This document shows positions 15,410 through 17,416 of a stretch of DNA of 17,416 nt, piece by piece. This DNA is from Pseudomonadota bacterium (GTDB lineage Bacteria; Pseudomonadota; Alphaproteobacteria; Rhizobiales; Devosiaceae), in NCBI GenBank assembly GCA_023431205.1, contig JAEYXQ010000101.1:1-17416 (forward strand), written 5' to 3'. Position 1 is the first letter of the stretch. Each line of letters begins with the position of its first letter. Made by a program: the position numbers and the translations under genes. The notes under the pieces are model-generated. The model searched no databases, had not been told where the DNA came from, and saw nothing but the letters and a program-made list of their open reading frames with translations.

Positions 15410-17416
15410 TCAGCCGTTGTTGGCGACAGTCACCAGCGGGGTGATGCGGCGGATGGTGACACGACGGTTCTCGCGCTCCGCGGCTTCGGTGCGGACCTTG
15501 AGGTAGCGCTCGCCGTAACCCTGCGTGGCGAGGTTCTCCGGCGGCACGCCGTAGAAGTCGGTCAGGATGCGGGCGACGGTGCCGGCACGCAGGTCTGACA
15601 GCCGCAGGTTGGAGATGTCGGAGCCCACAGCATCGGTATGGCCTTCGATCAGGAAGGTTTCGACCGGGTTCTGCTCGATCAGCGCCAGCATGGCGCTGGC
15701 AACCTGGGACAGGCTGCCAACCTGATCGCGGCTGATGGTTGCCTCACCGGTGTTGAAGGTGAGGTTGCCGACCTCAAGACGCCGGACGCTGTCGCGGACG
15801 CGGGCAGAGCGCTTGACCTCGTCGATGGAGTAGAGGCGAGCAACCTGCTCCACCGGCGGCTGGCTGAAGAAGACTTCCAGTTCTTCCTCGTCGGCATAGC
15901 GGGCATCGAGCACGTATTCACTGGCCGGGATGTCGAGACGCAGCGGCGGCAGGTCCGCGGCCGGGTCCCGCCATTCAACGAGCTGGTCGTAGTAGCGGTC
16001 ATCGAAGTAGGCCAGCACGTATTCACGGCCATCCGGGGTGAAGCGCGAGCGACGCAGCACGTCGCCGTTGCGGTTGCGGACGGTGACGATCTGGGTGCCG
16101 TCGGGGCGGGTGATCACCTCACGGGTGCGGCCGTTGCTGAGGTTCTCGTAGAAGATCTCGTCTTCCAGCGGGTTGTAGTAGCGGGCCGTGTCGGCACCGA
16201 TCGAATTGACAATCAGCTGCGAGCCCACCTGCAGGATGACCTGGGTGATCAGATCCCCCGTTGTCCCCACCTGGACAGGGGCCTGCTCGACAACGGTGAC
16301 GTTGTTCTGCTGGATGTTGTTCTGCGTCACATTGGTCACGTCGCCATTCACCACCGTGGTGTTGTTGGTGACGTTGGTGATGTTGGTGATGTTGTTGACG
16401 TAGTTGTTGACCACGGTCTGGGTGACGGTGGTGTTGCCGGTGGCGGTCACCGCGGTGCCCTCTTCGGCTGTGGCGGACTGCACGGGCTCTGCAGCAAAGG
16501 CGCGAAGCACTTCGGACTGGGCGGCCTCATCGCTCTGCGGCAGCGTTTCCTCGGTGACAACCAAGGCCTCGATCGTCTGTGCCGGCTCGGTGACAGCCGG
16601 GTCTGCACCCGGGACCGGCTCGGCGGCGACGGCAGGGTCAACGGCGGCAGCCGGGGTCTCTTCCTTGCCCGAGTCGGTCAGGGGAGCAGCTTCCCCGGTA
16701 ACGCCTTCCGGAAGGGGCTCGGTCGGCTGCACTGCCGGGTCGACCGGAGCTACGCCGGCGGGATCCACCGGCATGGCGGGATCGGTCGGGATGGCGGGAT
16801 CAACCGGGGCTGCCGGGACCCCCGGATCAACCGGAGGCGTGCCCTCGGGCGCTGCGGGCGGGGCGCCCGGCAGGGTAACGCTCGGCAGGGACAGGCCGTA
16901 GTTGGCAAGGCACTCTTCCGTGCTGGCGAACCCAGCGCCGGCGCACAAGGCATCGATCTGCGCGCGCGCTGCGTCGAGACGTGCCTGGGCGGCAGCGACG
17001 TCACCACCGGCCATGGCGTCGGCTACGGCCTGGATGTACTCATCGATCTGCGCCTGCAGGTCGGCCGAGATATCGGCGGATGCTGCTGGAGCAGGTTCCG
17101 GAGCAGCTTCCGGCGCGGGAGCCGGCTCGGCGACGGGCTGCTCCACCACGGGCTCAGCAGTCGGTGCTTCAACAGGCTGCTCCGGAGCGGGAGCAGGCTC
17201 TTGCATTACCTCAGGTGCCGGTGCGGGTTCGGGAGCCGGTTCCGGAACCACTTCCGGTGCAGGCGCCTCGACAGGAGCCGGTTCAGGGGCAGGCTCTTCC
17301 ATCACCTCGGGAGCAGGCTCGGGGGCGACTTCAGGAACAGGGGCCTCAACAGGCGCTGGCTCAGGGGCGGGAGCCGGCTCTTCCACCGGGGCAGGCTCAG
17401 GAGCGGGCTCCGGTTG
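15410..17416 (-). CDS. OmpA-family envelope protein with long low-complexity regions, N-terminus outside the window
   Basis: 668 residues visible; the frame is open at the window edge, so the signal peptide is not seen. Layout from the N side: about 110 residues of EPAPAPEP/VEAPAPEV repeats; a helical stretch (ISADLQAQIDEYIQAVADAMAGGDVAAAQARLDAARAQ) with two cysteines after it; a PVDPA-type repeat region; a V/N/T-rich stretch (VNNYVNNITNITNVTNN, 16290-16435); a YD-like beta part with REVITRPDGTQIVTVRNRNGD; and a C-terminal OmpA/MotB domain (LTFNTGEATIS, IEGHTDAVGSDISN, LSDLRAGTVARIL) that binds peptidoglycan. It likely ties the outer envelope to the cell wall. The middle part resembles hypothetical OmpA proteins of Hyphomicrobiales I remember only loosely. 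A terminator follows directly. It is the right-most gene of the window. Confidence 0.9.
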   Translation of the reverse strand, partial: QPEPAPEPAPVEEPAPAPEPAPVEAPVPEVAPEPAPEVMEEPAPEPAPVEAPAPEVVPEPAPEPAPAPEVMQEPAPAPEQPVEAPTAEPVVEQPVAEPAPAPEAAPEPAPAASADISADLQAQIDEYIQAVADAMAGGDVAAAQARLDAARAQIDALCAGAGFASTEECLANYGLSLPSVTLPGAPPAAPEGTPPVDPGVPAAPVDPAIPTDPAMPVDPAGVAPVDPAVQPTEPLPEGVTGEAAPLTDSGKEETPAAAVDPAVAAEPVPGADPAVTEPAQTIEALVVTEETLPQSDEAAQSEVLRAFAAEPVQSATAEEGTAVTATGNTTVTQTVVNNYVNNITNITNVTNNTTVVNGDVTNVTQNNIQQNNVTVVEQAPVQVGTTGDLITQVILQVGSQLIVNSIGADTARYYNPLEDEIFYENLSNGRTREVITRPDGTQIVTVRNRNGDVLRRSRFTPDGREYVLAYFDDRYYDQLVEWRDPAADLPPLRLDIPASEYVLDARYADEEELEVFFSQPPVEQVARLYSIDEVKRSARVRDSVRRLEVGNLTFNTGEATISRDQVGSLSQVASAMLALIEQNPVETFLIEGHTDAVGSDISNLRLSDLRAGTVARILTDFYGVPPENLATQGYGERYLKVRTEAAERENRRVTIRRITPLVTVANNG

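Noticed and set aside
16735..17416. CRISPR-like or tandem repeat array
   Set aside because: The repeats are short, imperfect, in frame and encode Pro/Ala/Glu/Asp-rich protein sequence; they belong to the OmpA-family gene.

Overview
The window is GC-rich chromosomal DNA from an alphaproteobacterium. The gene content (the carA / yqeY / dnaG / rpoD neighbourhood, an EcfG-type stress promoter, an HlyU-family protein) and the residue-level character of the proteins suggest the Hyphomicrobiales, possibly a Devosia-like genus. The genus is an inference from memory of the families; no search was run. Most of the window is core housekeeping sequence. I see no CRISPR array, tRNA, rRNA, transposase or phage gene.

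Left part (1-4728). A Tat-exported CpdB-type cyclic phosphodiesterase/3'-nucleotidase, cut by the window edge, faces left. It is divergent from a three-gene rightward operon: a YpfJ-like zinc metallopeptidase, a cupin and a GNAT acetyltransferase, joined by 1-3 nt stop/start overlaps. The operon ends tail-to-tail, with overlapping stop codons, against a leftward azlC-azlD pair (branched-chain amino acid exporter). An alphaproteobacterial-looking inverted repeat lies between azlC and the upstream carA.

Central part (4729-12124). carA (leftward) is divergent from yqeY. Next come a small membrane-anchored unknown (leftward), then dnaG (primase) and rpoD (housekeeping sigma factor), which form the macromolecular-synthesis cluster. 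A perfect DnaA box and a GANTC (CcrM-type) site lie between dnaG and the divergent small gene, and the dnaG-rpoD gap holds an 18-bp perfect palindrome. After rpoD, with very short spacing, come a DUF2442 protein and an HlyU-family protein, then a 73-residue unknown.

Right part (12125-17416), all leftward. A two-TM membrane protein whose start codon lies in an inverted repeat; an LLM-class flavin oxidoreductase whose last ~25 codons are put out of frame by an apparent one-base loss in a C/G run; a DUF533 (YebE/TerB-like) protein; a small Ala/Pro/Thr-rich membrane-anchored protein preceded by an exact EcfG (general stress response) promoter; and a large OmpA-domain protein with disordered Pro/Ala/Glu and Asn/Thr/Val-rich segments, open at the right edge. 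Two strong intrinsic terminators separate the last units.

I did not find a convincing new multi-gene system. The points most worth checking are the EcfG promoter and its target, the DnaA/GANTC sites at dnaG, the palindrome in the rpoD leader, the frameshifted oxidoreductase, and the unusual OmpA protein.
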